A stretch of 64,000 nucleotides of DNA from Exilibacterium sp. (GCA_028280195.1 JANQMH010000098.1:99565-163564), one strand, 5' to 3'. Counted from the stretch's first letter, positions 52,195 to 61,401 are shown. The notes: generated by a model not told the origin, from the sequence alone. Translations and numbers: made by a program.

Positions 52195-54075
52195 TTGCAC
52201 CACCAATACGGTCTCTTTGTTCTCGCTGGTTTTATTGCTGCCTGCGCCGCTCTGCCGCCGCCTGCCTACGCAGACGGGCAGCGACAGAGCGAGCTGCTCT
52301 ATCAGCAGGCGGTACAGCTCCAACTCCATCAACATCCCATATGGCTAAGACTGCTGCATATTGACGGCGATGGCCAAAGCAGCATCATATCCACAGATTT
52401 TTTTCTCGCAGCAGACCGCGCTACGGAAATTGATCCGCAAAGCGAGCTGCACGCCACACTGCGGCACTTGCTGGATAAAGACCGGGGAATTTGCGATTAT
52501 CCGGCCAGGTATACCTGGCTTAATCGACACCTGCAACTGCCGGCAACGCTGGACTTATCCGCCTGTGAGAACTTTGCCAAATGGGCGTCTGTGGGCGACC
52601 TGAAGTCAGTCAGCCTGATTTCCGTAAGCAGCTACCTCGGCAACCCGGCGTCCACCTTCGGGCATGTGCTTATCAAATTCAATGACTCCACAGGCAAAGG
52701 TAAAAATGACCTGTTTGATGTTACGGTAAACTTCTCCGCCCGTGTGCCGGAAAACGAGTCCGCTTTCCTCTATATATTCAATGGCCTCAGCGGCGCTTAC
52801 TCGGCGGGTTTCAGCGACCGCTACTACTACACTGAAGATCTGGTTTACTCCAATTCAGAACAGCGCGATATGTGGGAGTACGAACTGAATCTCTCTGAGT
52901 ACCAGATGCTGATGCTGGTGGGGCACTTGTGGGAACTGTTGCATCAACGTTACCAATACTATTTTCTAAAACAGAACTGCGGCTACCGCATCGCCGCCAT
53001 CATGGAGATGGTTCTCGAACAGGATCTGATCCCGGATTACCAGGTGTGGTATGCGCCAGTCAGCCTGTTTACCAGCCTGAACAGACAGGTGACGGACAGC
53101 GGTGAGCCGCTGGTCAAACGGGTGCAGTTTTTGCCCTCGCCACAACGGCAGTTATTTACCCGATACAACGATTTGTCGGTGCGGCAAAAACAGGCTTTCA
53201 ATACACTTGCCCTGGGTTCAGACAAGCCCGCCGAAGTCCTCGGTGGCCTGCGCTTTAGCCAGGCGGAGAGTATAGAAGTGCTCGATTCACTGTTGCAATA
53301 CAGCAACTATAAACTGAGTCAGGCGCAGGAGGATGGGAGAGAGCTGCTGCGAACCCGGCGCCAAAGCTATCTGCGGGCCCGGTTCGCCTATCCGGCGCAG
53401 AACGGCGCCGAAGTCTTTACATCCAAAGCCATCGCTGCCCCGGCCGAGGGTACGCCGCCACTGCGGCTGCGGCTACAGGCGGTTGAGCGTGAACAGCGGC
53501 AGTCGGCGATCAAGTTGGCAGTTGCCCCCTTCTTTTACGATGCCCTAGGCAGGCACGGCCAGGATGGCTCGGAATTGATTGTTATGAATCTGGAGGCTGA
53601 GTATCTCCAGGCAGATGACCGCCTGTCGCTAGCTCGGCTCGACCTGCTGAGAATTCAAAAACTTGATTTGACTACCCCGGCGATAAAAGGCGAAAACAAT
53701 TTGTCGTGGCGGGCTTTCGCCCACTTCGCCAGACCCGAGGGCTGCGCTTCCTGCCTTCACTTTAACACCGGTGGCGGCATTGGCCGCGCCTGGCGTCTCG
53801 GAGAAGAGGGATTTGCCTACTTTATGACAGACCTGCGCTACGATGCCGATATCGCTGAAGCGCGCCTGGTGCCGTCGCTGGCACTGGCCAGATCGTCATC
53901 GGCTCACGGATTGATGTTGACACTCGAGCATCACTACATTCCCGAGCGGGACGGGAACGAGACTTATATCGGCGCTGAGTATCGCCATCGCATCGGGCGT
54001 GAGCGCGAACTCGTCTTCAATATTGAGCACCAGCGCCAGACCCGGGTATCACTGGCGTTTGCGTACTATTTTTAG
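52195..54075 (+). CDS. DUF4105-domain envelope protein
   Basis: A 626-residue protein with a signal peptide (LAGFIAACAALPPPAYA) and a DUF4105 domain whose core shows SSYLGNPASTFGHVLIKFND and YFLKQNCGYRIAAIMEMVLE. The histidine and cysteine in these segments are reminiscent of NlpC/P60-like papain folds, but I have not proven that. The C-terminal 200 residues are rich in alternating hydrophobic strands and end in Phe, which fits an outer-membrane barrel. It begins at TTG 52195, with AGAGG sequences upstream. It ends 40 bp from the convergent toxin gene. Confidence 0.8.
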   Translation: MHHQYGLFVLAGFIAACAALPPPAYADGQRQSELLYQQAVQLQLHQHPIWLRLLHIDGDGQSSIISTDFFLAADRATEIDPQSELHATLRHLLDKDRGICDYPARYTWLNRHLQLPATLDLSACENFAKWASVGDLKSVSLISVSSYLGNPASTFGHVLIKFNDSTGKGKNDLFDVTVNFSARVPENESAFLYIFNGLSGAYSAGFSDRYYYTEDLVYSNSEQRDMWEYELNLSEYQMLMLVGHLWELLHQRYQYYFLKQNCGYRIAAIMEMVLEQDLIPDYQVWYAPVSLFTSLNRQVTDSGEPLVKRVQFLPSPQRQLFTRYNDLSVRQKQAFNTLALGSDKPAEVLGGLRFSQAESIEVLDSLLQYSNYKLSQAQEDGRELLRTRRQSYLRARFAYPAQNGAEVFTSKAIAAPAEGTPPLRLRLQAVEREQRQSAIKLAVAPFFYDALGRHGQDGSELIVMNLEAEYLQADDRLSLARLDLLRIQKLDLTTPAIKGENNLSWRAFAHFARPEGCASCLHFNTGGGIGRAWRLGEEGFAYFMTDLRYDADIAEARLVPSLALARSSSAHGLMLTLEHHYIPERDGNETYIGAEYRHRIGRERELVFNIEHQRQTRVSLAFAYYF

Positions 54076-54115
54076 GCGCAGTTTCAAGCATAGCCCGGAC
54101 GTTGCCGGTTTTTCG

Positions 54116-54778
54116 CTATATAACCTCGTAGCGAATCTTTTTGCCCGTCTCGGTGAGAACATTGGCCAGCACCGGATCTTTCAATTCGCGGTGGAATACC
54201 GGCCGGGCGGGAATCGCCATGCGGCCGCGCTCGAACAGGGCGACGGCGGGCCGATTGCCATACATCGAGGAACAGTAAAGAATCCCCTGTGTTTGCGGGT
54301 AGGCGAGATACAGTTGCCGGGCCCAGCGCCGCGCCCGTGGCCTCGGTCCCGAGTGGATTGCCGTGGAGGCGCCGATGGCGGTGGCAAAAGCGCCGCGAAG
54401 GTCTAACAGCGTTACCGGCTCGGCCAGATCGAAGCCGACCAGGATGGGGTTGCCGGAGTAGCGGTCGATAATCCGGGTCGACTGGAAGACTTCGGCCAGG
54501 CACGTCGGTATCGACTCGCCGCCGGCGGCCAGGTAGATGATTCCCCGGCTCTGCAGGTGGGGAAGTCCGCTACTGTCGGGCAGGTGATGGTCGAAGCGGC
54601 TGGCGCAGGGGCCGTGGTAGCGGAAGGTGTCCCAGGTTGCGGGATAATTGCCGCCGGCGAAAAAGACGCGGGCCACCGTGGTGCCGGCGGCCAGCTCTTC
54701 GGTGTTGGCGGGAATACTGCGCAGTGTTTCAATTGTCGGCGGCTCGGGAAACTTCGCCTTGCCGGATCTTTGCGCCAT
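54116..54778 (-). CDS. RES-domain toxin
   Basis: A 220-residue protein of the RES family, which as a toxin breaks down cellular NAD+. The family Arg, Glu and Ser are visible in FRYHGPCASRFD, CLAEVFQST and GILYCSSMYG. The ATG at 54778 is preceded by an AAGGGAG site lying inside the upstream gene, and the junction is TAATG, so the toxin is translated after its antitoxin. An in-frame start at 54847 inside the antitoxin gene is rejected. It is the second gene of a type II pair. Confidence 0.88.
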   Translation of the reverse strand: MAQRSGKAKFPEPPTIETLRSIPANTEELAAGTTVARVFFAGGNYPATWDTFRYHGPCASRFDHHLPDSSGLPHLQSRGIIYLAAGGESIPTCLAEVFQSTRIIDRYSGNPILVGFDLAEPVTLLDLRGAFATAIGASTAIHSGPRPRARRWARQLYLAYPQTQGILYCSSMYGNRPAVALFERGRMAIPARPVFHRELKDPVLANVLTETGKKIRYEVI

Positions 54779-55365
54779 TAAAGCTCCCTTGCCAGGAGAA
54801 TGACGGCGTCGGGGGAGTGCCCGGTGAGCAGCCAGTCCCGCGGGCACAGGGCCTGGCCCAGGGTATCCGATTCCAGGTCGGCGCTCGATGTCAGAAAGAA
54901 CCGCTGCACCACCACCGGGTGGGTGCCGGCGCTGATTACCCCCAGTACGGCCTCGAGGCCGGGCAGGGTGCCGCCGTCGGCAAACTGAAACTTTGGGCAG
55001 ACTCTGCCCGCCGGGCCGTCGACTGCATAGAGAGAGCCGTTGTCGAGCCGCTGCCGCACACGGCTGGTACTGACGCCCAGGCGCCTGGCCGCCTGCTGCT
55101 GGCTGAGGGAGGTGGCCACCATCTGGGCGTATTCTGCGGCAATGACAGTGATATTCTGTGCGGCTCCCTCCTTGTCGTAGGTGCCGACACCGGCGGCGCC
55201 CCCCTGTAACAGAAAAGCTTCTTCCTGTTCGGAGAGGGCGTTGGATATGGGTTGCACGGGATAGATGGGGTGGGCGCGCAGGAAGGCTGCCGCTACTGAT
55301 GCCAGGGTTTCAATATTGGTGATGCCCGCCTCAAGTAAAGTGCGAAGATCCTGTTCAGTTAACAT
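54778..55365 (-). CDS. antitoxin of the RES toxin (Xre/MbcA/ParS-like)
   Basis: A 195-residue protein with a helix-turn-helix (SLSQQQAARRLGVSTSRVRQ) and a C-terminal part (CPRDWLLTGHSPDAV) like the MbcA/ParS toxin-binding domain. The layout and the TAATG junction with the RES gene make it the cognate antitoxin. The N-terminal 90 residues are unlike standard DUF2384 antitoxins and may be a regulatory extension. It presumably binds its own promoter region at 55366-55420, where TTATATCG occurs twice (55379-55386, 55408-55415). Confidence 0.82.
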   Translation of the reverse strand: MLTEQDLRTLLEAGITNIETLASVAAAFLRAHPIYPVQPISNALSEQEEAFLLQGGAAGVGTYDKEGAAQNITVIAAEYAQMVATSLSQQQAARRLGVSTSRVRQRLDNGSLYAVDGPAGRVCPKFQFADGGTLPGLEAVLGVISAGTHPVVVQRFFLTSSADLESDTLGQALCPRDWLLTGHSPDAVILLAREL

Positions 55366-55704
55366 GATTAACTGTCACTTATATCGTTAGGAGGCGTTAA
55401 TTGTATGTTATATCGGGCTCTGACTCAAGCTGCCGCGCTCGGGGAAAACCCATCCAGCGCCCGGCGGACAGCAGTGTCAGCGGGGGCAGCACAGAGAAGC
55501 AGGCAGATAACGCCGGCGGGAGCCCCGGCAGCTGCCGCTGTGGCAGAGCCGGCACTCTGTCCTTCAAGAGCAATGTCCTTCAATAGCAATATACCGCTTG
55601 CAAAACGCCGGTTTCCGGGGATGATCAATGCTGTGGTGTTCCGGTTCCGGGGTGGCGGGCCGGCAGATGACGGTAAACAACATTGACTCGCAGTGTGTAT
55701 TGAG
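55366..55704. other. gap with repeats and a possible small gene
   Basis: This 339-bp stretch lies between the divergent antitoxin gene and a small membrane-protein gene. Two TTATATCG repeats are at 55379-55386 and 55408-55415. An AGGAGG sequence at 55390-55395 on the plus strand precedes a TTG at 55401 by 5 bases, opening a 61-codon frame that ends at 55586, and an ATG at 55405 in another frame by 9 bases. Neither product resembles a known family, and composition alone does not favour a gene. Confidence 0.3.
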
Positions 55705-56079
55705 ATGGGTGGAGATAAACTGATTAAGAGGCGAATTATCAGGTCGATTCACTGGGCCGCACGAATGGTTGGGCTGCTTGTGTTTGTGCTTATCACGGCC
55801 ATTGCCATCGGCGAAGGCGGCCAGCTCGATAACCTGTTGCAGCAGCCGTTGGTGGTGAAGGTTGAATTCTTCGCCATGCTTGTCATGTGGCTTGGCCTGG
55901 CCGTCGCCTGGAAGTGGGAGGGTATCGGCAGTGCCATGATACTTGGTGGTTTTGCGTTATTCTGGCTGGCGGAGGGGAGGCTTCCGCGTTTGAATCTCGC
56001 TTTTGCACTGCTGCTGCTGTCCGGCCTGCTGTATTTCTTGTCGTGGTGCATAACCTTCTCCAGAGACCAACCCCAGTAA
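55705..56079 (+). CDS. small membrane protein (DUF7670-like)
   Basis: A 124-residue protein with four hydrophobic stretches (GLLVFVLITAIAI, VEFFAMLVMWLGLAVAW, AMILGGFALFWLA, FALLLLSGLLYFL), so probably four membrane helices. It resembles short uncharacterised bacterial membrane proteins. The start is uncertain: ATG 55705 has only a weak GAG, while an in-frame GTG lies at 55693. Nothing in the neighbourhood tells its function. Confidence 0.6.
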   Translation: MGGDKLIKRRIIRSIHWAARMVGLLVFVLITAIAIGEGGQLDNLLQQPLVVKVEFFAMLVMWLGLAVAWKWEGIGSAMILGGFALFWLAEGRLPRLNLAFALLLLSGLLYFLSWCITFSRDQPQ

Positions 56080-56187
56080 ACACTTATCCGTCGCTAAGCG
56101 ATTTGAACTGATCTGGCTGCACGGAAAGGATACCAGCCCAGGATTGACAGTATAATTTTTGTAACACACTATACTCAGCAGCAGGCT

Positions 56188-56311
56188 GCGGAAAGCGGAA
56201 AAAAGCGGAAAGTAGTAAAACTAACAAGCTAATCTCCTAATAATCAAATCGCATATAGCTGCAGGCGTTGCGTGCAGGGGGACAAAGGACAAAGTACAAG
56301 GACAAAGTACA
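56188..56311 (+). repeat. short direct repeats upstream of the AraC gene
   Basis: GCGGAAA occurs three times at 56188-56194, 56195-56201 and 56205-56211. GGACAAAGTACA occurs at 56287-56298 and 56300-56311 (13-bp period), with a partial copy at 56280-56287. A TTGACA at 56144-56149 and TATACT at 56170-56175 lie upstream with a 20-bp spacer, too long for ordinary sigma70. The repeats may be sites for the AraC regulator or another activator. Confidence 0.55.
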
Positions 56312-56376
56312 GAGCGGCAGCCGGCAGATAGTCGATACACTGATAAAAAAGTGCAGATAAGACGGGCGGATAAATC

Positions 56377-57321
56377 ATGCAGGCCATAAGCACACCGCCA
56401 AATACCCTGACTACGCTGCCTTTCGAGCGCTGGGATAACGAGATCTGTAATCGCTTCTGCGCCATGCAGATCGAGCCCTCCGCGGCGATCAAGGCATTTT
56501 CCGGCAGCCTCGCCAGCCGCAACCTGGAACGCACCAGTGTCAGTGTGGTCTCCAGCACCGCGCTGCTGGTAAATCGCTATCGCAAGCATATCGCCGCGGC
56601 GGAGCAGCCTTATTACCTGTTGAAAATCCAGCTGCAGGGTACCTCGGTAATACGCCAGTACGGCAACGAGGCCTGCCTGCAGCCGGGCGACTTCACCCTG
56701 TGTTCCAGTACCGAGCCCTACCAACTGTTTTTTCCCGACACCTACAGCCAGGCGGTATTCAGCGTGCCGCAACCGCTGTTGCAGGAGCTGATTCACAGTC
56801 CGGAGCGTTTTCTGGGGCGGCGCCAGCCGGGGAAAATTGCCGCCAACAATGTGTTTGTGCAGTTTGCCACATCGATTTTTACCCAGGCCGACCAGATGTC
56901 GCCGGAGCTGGTCAGCCGGCTGGAGGCCAATGTGCTGGATGTGCTGGTAACGGCGCTGGAGGCGGGTCAACACGGCGGTGCCGGTGCCGGTGTCAAAACC
57001 GAATACCTGTACCGCATCAAGCAGTTCATTCATGCCCATCTGCAGGACCCCGAGCTGGGGCCGGATAAGATTTCCGCCGCTCTGGGGGTGAGTAAGCGCT
57101 ATCTGCATATGGTTTTCGAAGGGCAGGGTATAACGCTGGCCCGCTATATTCTCTACCGGCGCCTGGAGAGCTGTCGCGCCTGCCTCGGCAAGCCCGAGTT
57201 CGCCCATCTGAGTGTGTCGGAAATCGCTTTCAAGCACGGCTTCAACGATGCCGCGCACTTTTCCCGCAGTTTCAAACAGCTGTTTGGCAAGACCCCCAGC
57301 CAGCTGCGCCTGACGGGATAA
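56377..57321 (+). CDS. AraC-family transcriptional regulator
   Basis: A 314-residue regulator with an N-terminal cupin-like sensing domain (YYLLKIQLQGTSVIRQYGNE, LQPGDFTLCSSTEPYQL) and a C-terminal double helix-turn-helix (PDKISAALGVSKRYLHMVFE, SVSEIAFKHGFNDAAHFSRS, then FKQLFGKTPSQLR). The layout matches the AraC_binding_2 group that includes FeaR-like activators of aromatic-amine catabolism. It stands 150 bp upstream of a TonB receptor and the amine-dehydrogenase genes on the same strand, so it is their probable regulator. Confidence 0.88.
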   Translation: MQAISTPPNTLTTLPFERWDNEICNRFCAMQIEPSAAIKAFSGSLASRNLERTSVSVVSSTALLVNRYRKHIAAAEQPYYLLKIQLQGTSVIRQYGNEACLQPGDFTLCSSTEPYQLFFPDTYSQAVFSVPQPLLQELIHSPERFLGRRQPGKIAANNVFVQFATSIFTQADQMSPELVSRLEANVLDVLVTALEAGQHGGAGAGVKTEYLYRIKQFIHAHLQDPELGPDKISAALGVSKRYLHMVFEGQGITLARYILYRRLESCRACLGKPEFAHLSVSEIAFKHGFNDAAHFSRSFKQLFGKTPSQLRLTG

Positions 57322-57471
57322 AACCCCCCGCCACTGCATCGATATACAAGTTGCCACTTCCCTGATAGACAAGCGCTGCAAACAGGCTTGCCGCTATAGT
57401 GACCTTTACCGCGATTACCTGCCGGCTGCGGCGGAGATCTAAGAACGATAATTATTAAGGTAAATAGCGTC

Positions 57472-59730
57472 ATGAATATCAGTCAACCCGGTGCTGCCGC
57501 GCGCCGCACCGCTGCGTTTGTATCGACGGCGGCCAGCCTGCTGCTGGCGCCTGCCATGCAGGCGGCGGTACTCGAGGAGGTTATCGTTACCGCACAGAAA
57601 CGCGATCAGAACCTGCAGGATGTCGGTGTGTCGGTAACCGCCATGACCGGGGAGGCGGTGGAGGCGCTGGGCTTTACCAACAGCACCGATCTGGCCGCGC
57701 AGGTGCCGGGTTTGAATATCGGCACGCCGGTGGGCGAGGGCAATAACCCCTCTATCGTGCTGCGCGGCGTGGGCCTGAATGATTTCAATGATAATAACGA
57801 AGGCCCTGTCGCCGTTTACAAAGACGATGTTTATCTGGGTTCGATGGTTGGCCAGACCTTCCAGTTATTCGACATGCAGCGGGTGGAAGTCCTGCGCGGG
57901 CCCCAGGGCACCCTTTACGGGCGCAATGCCACCGGCGGCCTGGTTCACTATATCTCCAACCAGCCCACCGAGGAGTTCGAGGTAAACTCCAATCTGACGC
58001 TGGGCAGCTACGATCGCCTGCAGCTCGAGGGCAGTATCAGCGGTCCGCTGAGCGACGGCGTGCGCGCGCGTCTGGCACTGGCCCACAATCAGCACGATCC
58101 CTATGTCAAAAACAGGATCGGCCCGGATACCAACGAGGCCGACAGTATCGCCTATCGGGCCATGCTGGCCTTCGATGTCGGTGCCAACGCCAGTGCGCTG
58201 CTGAATCTGCACGGCGGCGAAAGCGATGTGGTGGCGCCGGCTTACCAGCACCAGGTGACCGATCCCTCGGGGGTGGACTTCTGGGGTTACGCGGACAATG
58301 ACGGCGATCCGTTCAGGGGAGACTACGACCGCAACGGGTCTCTGCGGGTGGAGACACAGGGCGCCTCGCTGACATTCAACTACGCCGGTGATATCGAGTT
58401 TGTCTCCATTACCGCCTGGGAGGATGTGGAAAAGCTGCACGAGGAAGACAGCGATGTGGGGCCCAACCCCGGACTCGAACCGGTGTTTGCGGCGGACTAT
58501 GAACAGCTGTCGCAGGAGTTGCGCATTTCCGCTGACTGGCAGCGCGGCAACTGGGTGGCCGGGCTGTACTATTTCGACAGCGAAGTGGAGGGTGACTACC
58601 AGCTCGATATCAACTACCCGGGGGTGGTGATCGACGCGATTCTAAGCAGCCTGGGTGTGCCGGGCTTTCCCGCCGGTCTCGGGCCCGAGATCATGGACTT
58701 TCTCAATTACGACGTCGATTTCGATCAACAAACCTCCTCGCTGGCGGCGTTCGGCCAGCTCGAATATACCCTCAGCGAAAGCTGGCGCCTTATCGCCGGG
58801 CTGCGCTACACGACCGAGGAGCGCGACTACAGCTATACCAATTTCGACACCGATGCCGGCGCGCTGGTGTTTGACTACAGCGAGGGCGGCGCCGATGTCA
58901 TCAACGGTAACCGCACGGACATCGACCAGGACAATATCTCCGGCAAGCTCGGCCTCAACTGGGACGTGGCGGAAAACATCATGCTGTTCGGCAACCTCAG
59001 CCGCGGTTTCAAAAGCGGCGGCTTCAACGCCGGCTTTATGGATGCCGATATGCAGTTCGCCCGCGATAACTTCGGTATCACCACCCAGTATGACGAAGAG
59101 ATTCTCGACAGCTTTGAAGTGGGTGTGAAGTCACGGTTGCTGGGCGATAAGGTGCGCCTCAACGCCACGTTGTTCTATTACGACTATAAGGATTATCAGG
59201 CGCTGAGTTTTTTTGGTGTCAGCCAGTTTATCGTCAACTCCGATGCCGGCGTCCAGGGCGGTGAGCTGGAGCTGGTTGCCCAGCCGCTGCCGGGCCTGGA
59301 GCTGCAGTTGGGGGCGAGTTTTCTCGATACCGAAGTGGATGAAGTTCGCGACCTCAATACCGGCGATGTGCTGACCGACAGGGAGATGGTGCTGGCTCCC
59401 GAGTTTACCCTCAATGGCCTGGTGCGCTACGAGTGGCCCATCGCCAACGGCGGCGCCGTCAGCGCCCAGGTGGATTTCAACTACCAGGACGATCACTTCT
59501 TCGATATCACCAACCAGCCGATTGCCGAAGAGGATGGCTATGTCGTATGGAATGCGCGCCTGGCCTATGTGTTTCCACAGCAGCGCTGGCAGGTGGCACT
59601 CTGGGGCAAAAACCTGGCCGACGAAGAGTACCGGGTTTACAGCTTTGACTTTACCGGGCCGGGCGGTTTCAACCAGAATTTCTTTGCCCCACCGCGCTGG
59701 TTCGGGCTGACGTTGAGCTACGATTATTGA
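57472..59730 (+). CDS. TonB-dependent outer-membrane receptor
   Basis: A 752-residue receptor. The signal peptide is followed by a TonB box (LEEVIVTAQ) and a plug domain with QRVEVLRGPQGTLYGRNATG. The long beta-barrel ends in LTLSYDY, the aromatic terminus of outer-membrane proteins. It resembles receptors in marine gammaproteobacteria annotated for catabolic rather than siderophore substrates. The position between an AraC regulator and amine oxidation genes suggests uptake of an amine or a larger precursor. A terminator follows the gene. Confidence 0.93.
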   Translation: MNISQPGAAARRTAAFVSTAASLLLAPAMQAAVLEEVIVTAQKRDQNLQDVGVSVTAMTGEAVEALGFTNSTDLAAQVPGLNIGTPVGEGNNPSIVLRGVGLNDFNDNNEGPVAVYKDDVYLGSMVGQTFQLFDMQRVEVLRGPQGTLYGRNATGGLVHYISNQPTEEFEVNSNLTLGSYDRLQLEGSISGPLSDGVRARLALAHNQHDPYVKNRIGPDTNEADSIAYRAMLAFDVGANASALLNLHGGESDVVAPAYQHQVTDPSGVDFWGYADNDGDPFRGDYDRNGSLRVETQGASLTFNYAGDIEFVSITAWEDVEKLHEEDSDVGPNPGLEPVFAADYEQLSQELRISADWQRGNWVAGLYYFDSEVEGDYQLDINYPGVVIDAILSSLGVPGFPAGLGPEIMDFLNYDVDFDQQTSSLAAFGQLEYTLSESWRLIAGLRYTTEERDYSYTNFDTDAGALVFDYSEGGADVINGNRTDIDQDNISGKLGLNWDVAENIMLFGNLSRGFKSGGFNAGFMDADMQFARDNFGITTQYDEEILDSFEVGVKSRLLGDKVRLNATLFYYDYKDYQALSFFGVSQFIVNSDAGVQGGELELVAQPLPGLELQLGASFLDTEVDEVRDLNTGDVLTDREMVLAPEFTLNGLVRYEWPIANGGAVSAQVDFNYQDDHFFDITNQPIAEEDGYVVWNARLAYVFPQQRWQVALWGKNLADEEYRVYSFDFTGPGGFNQNFFAPPRWFGLTLSYDY

Positions 59731-59766
59731 CAAGTTTACAGTGAGCAGCACACAGCTTACAGCCAG

Positions 59767-59791
59767 GGCAAAAAGCGGCGTTTTGCCTTTT
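59767..59791 (+). terminator. hairpin terminator after the TonB receptor
   Basis: GGCAAAA (59767-59773) pairs with TTTTGCC (59781-59787) around a 7-base loop, followed by TTT. It lies 37 bp after the receptor stop and may partly insulate the receptor from the downstream dehydrogenase genes. Confidence 0.55.
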
Positions 59792-59905
59792 GTGCGCGGC
59801 TGGCCATGCGCGGTCAGCCGGTTCTGCCGGCGTTGAAATTTTTGCACCGGCGGCTACCGATGCCGCCTGTTCAATATATCCTGGTTAACGCAATGGAGTA
59901 CTATC

Positions 59906-61321
59906 ATGTCGGATTACGGTTTGATTATTGCCGGTGAAAAACGTGCCATCGAGGCCGGCTTCGATATCAATGATCCCGCCACCGGCGCGCTGGTGGGGCG
60001 CTGCCCGAACGCCCGGCAGGTGGATCTGGATGCGGCGGTGGCCGCGGCCAGGCAGGCCTTCCCCGGCTGGCGTGCCACTGCCACAGAAGCGCGCGCGCAG
60101 GCCTGCAACCGCATTGCCGATGCGATTGAAAGCCATGCCGCCGAGCTGGCCAGGCTGCTGACCCGGGAACAGGGTAAACCACTGGGCGGCACCGGCTCGG
60201 AGTTCGAACTCGGTGGTTGTGTCGCCTGGACCCGCTATGCGGCCAGCATCGATTTGCCGGTCGAAGTGCTGGAGGACAATGAGCAGCAGCGGGTTGAACA
60301 ACACCGCAAGCCGCTCGGTGTGGTCGCCTCCATCACGCCCTGGAACTGGCCGCTGATGATCGCTATCTGGCATATCATTCCCGCCATTCGCACCGGCAAT
60401 ACCGTGGTGATCAAACCGTCGCCTTACACGCCCTTGTCGACCCTGCGCCTGATTGAAATCATCAATGCTGAATTACCGCCCGGCGTGATCAATGCGATTG
60501 CCGGTGAGGACCCGCTTGGCGCCGCCATCAGCGAGCACCCGGGTATCGATAAAATCGTTTTTACCGGCTCTACCGCCACCGGTAAAAAAGTGATGGCCGG
60601 CTCCGCGGCGACACTGAAACGACTGACCCTGGAACTGGGCGGCAACGACGCCGCTATCGTCTTGCCGGATGTCGATCCGGCGGCGATCGCAGAAAAGATT
60701 TTCTGGTCCGCATTTATCAATAGCGGCCAGACCTGTGCCGCGTTGAAACGCCTCTATGTGCACGATGCGGTATACGAGCCGCTGTGTGCGGCGCTGACCG
60801 AGGTTGCGGAAAAAACACCGCTGGGCAACGGCCTGGAGCCGGGCGTGCTACTGGGGCCCTTACAGAACGCCATGCAGTTCGAAAAAGTCAAAGCGCTGGT
60901 GGCGGACGCCAGGGCGCGCGGCGCGCGCATACTTTGCGGCGGTGATCCACTGCCCGGTGATGGCTATTTCTATCCGCCGACACTGGTTGCCGATATCGGC
61001 GCCGGCGCGCGCCTGGTGGATGAAGAGCAGTTTGGCACCGCCCTGCCCATCATCCGTTACAGCGATATCGAGCAGGCGATTGAATCGGCCAACGCCTGCG
61101 AGCAGGGCCTGGGCGGCTCGATATGGTCGGCCGATATCGCCGCGGCCCGGGCGCTGGCGCCGCGGTTGGAATGTGGCACAGTCTGGATCAACAGCCACGC
61201 CGGGGTCCAGCCCAATGTGCCCTTCGGCGGCGTCAAGGCGTCGGGCTTCGGCGTCGAGTTCGGTATTGCGGGTATGCAGGCTTATACGAGTATTCAGATT
61301 GTGACGGTCGATAAACAATGA
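59906..61321 (+). CDS. NAD(P)-dependent aldehyde dehydrogenase
   Basis: A 471-residue cytoplasmic enzyme oxidising an aldehyde to the acid. Catalytic Cys277 lies in NSGQTCAALKRLYV and the general base Glu243 in LTLELGGNDAAIV; the cofactor loop FTGSTATGKKVM is present. It is closest in layout to the succinate-semialdehyde/betaine-aldehyde group, though substrate cannot be fixed. It sits directly before the amine dehydrogenase genes, where it would oxidise the aldehyde made by deamination. ATG 59906 has a TGGAG site seven bases upstream. Confidence 0.93.
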   Translation: MSDYGLIIAGEKRAIEAGFDINDPATGALVGRCPNARQVDLDAAVAAARQAFPGWRATATEARAQACNRIADAIESHAAELARLLTREQGKPLGGTGSEFELGGCVAWTRYAASIDLPVEVLEDNEQQRVEQHRKPLGVVASITPWNWPLMIAIWHIIPAIRTGNTVVIKPSPYTPLSTLRLIEIINAELPPGVINAIAGEDPLGAAISEHPGIDKIVFTGSTATGKKVMAGSAATLKRLTLELGGNDAAIVLPDVDPAAIAEKIFWSAFINSGQTCAALKRLYVHDAVYEPLCAALTEVAEKTPLGNGLEPGVLLGPLQNAMQFEKVKALVADARARGARILCGGDPLPGDGYFYPPTLVADIGAGARLVDEEQFGTALPIIRYSDIEQAIESANACEQGLGGSIWSADIAAARALAPRLECGTVWINSHAGVQPNVPFGGVKASGFGVEFGIAGMQAYTSIQIVTVDKQ

Positions 61322-61326
61322 TTTGC

Positions 61327-61386
61327 AGCTAACAGCTAACAGCTAACAGCGACGGATCACTGCGTTCAGCTGTGAGCTGTAAGCTA
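61327..61386 (+). repeat. 7-bp tandem repeat and imperfect hairpin before mauB
   Basis: AGCTAAC is repeated three times head to tail at 61327-61347 plus a partial copy. The last part (61333-61350) pairs with 61369-61386 at 15 of 18 positions, so the transcript could fold into a long hairpin just before the next gene. It has no U tract. It lies in the 80-bp gap between the aldehyde dehydrogenase and mauB-like genes. Confidence 0.75.
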
Positions 61387-61401
61387 AACAAGAGAACTCC
61401 C

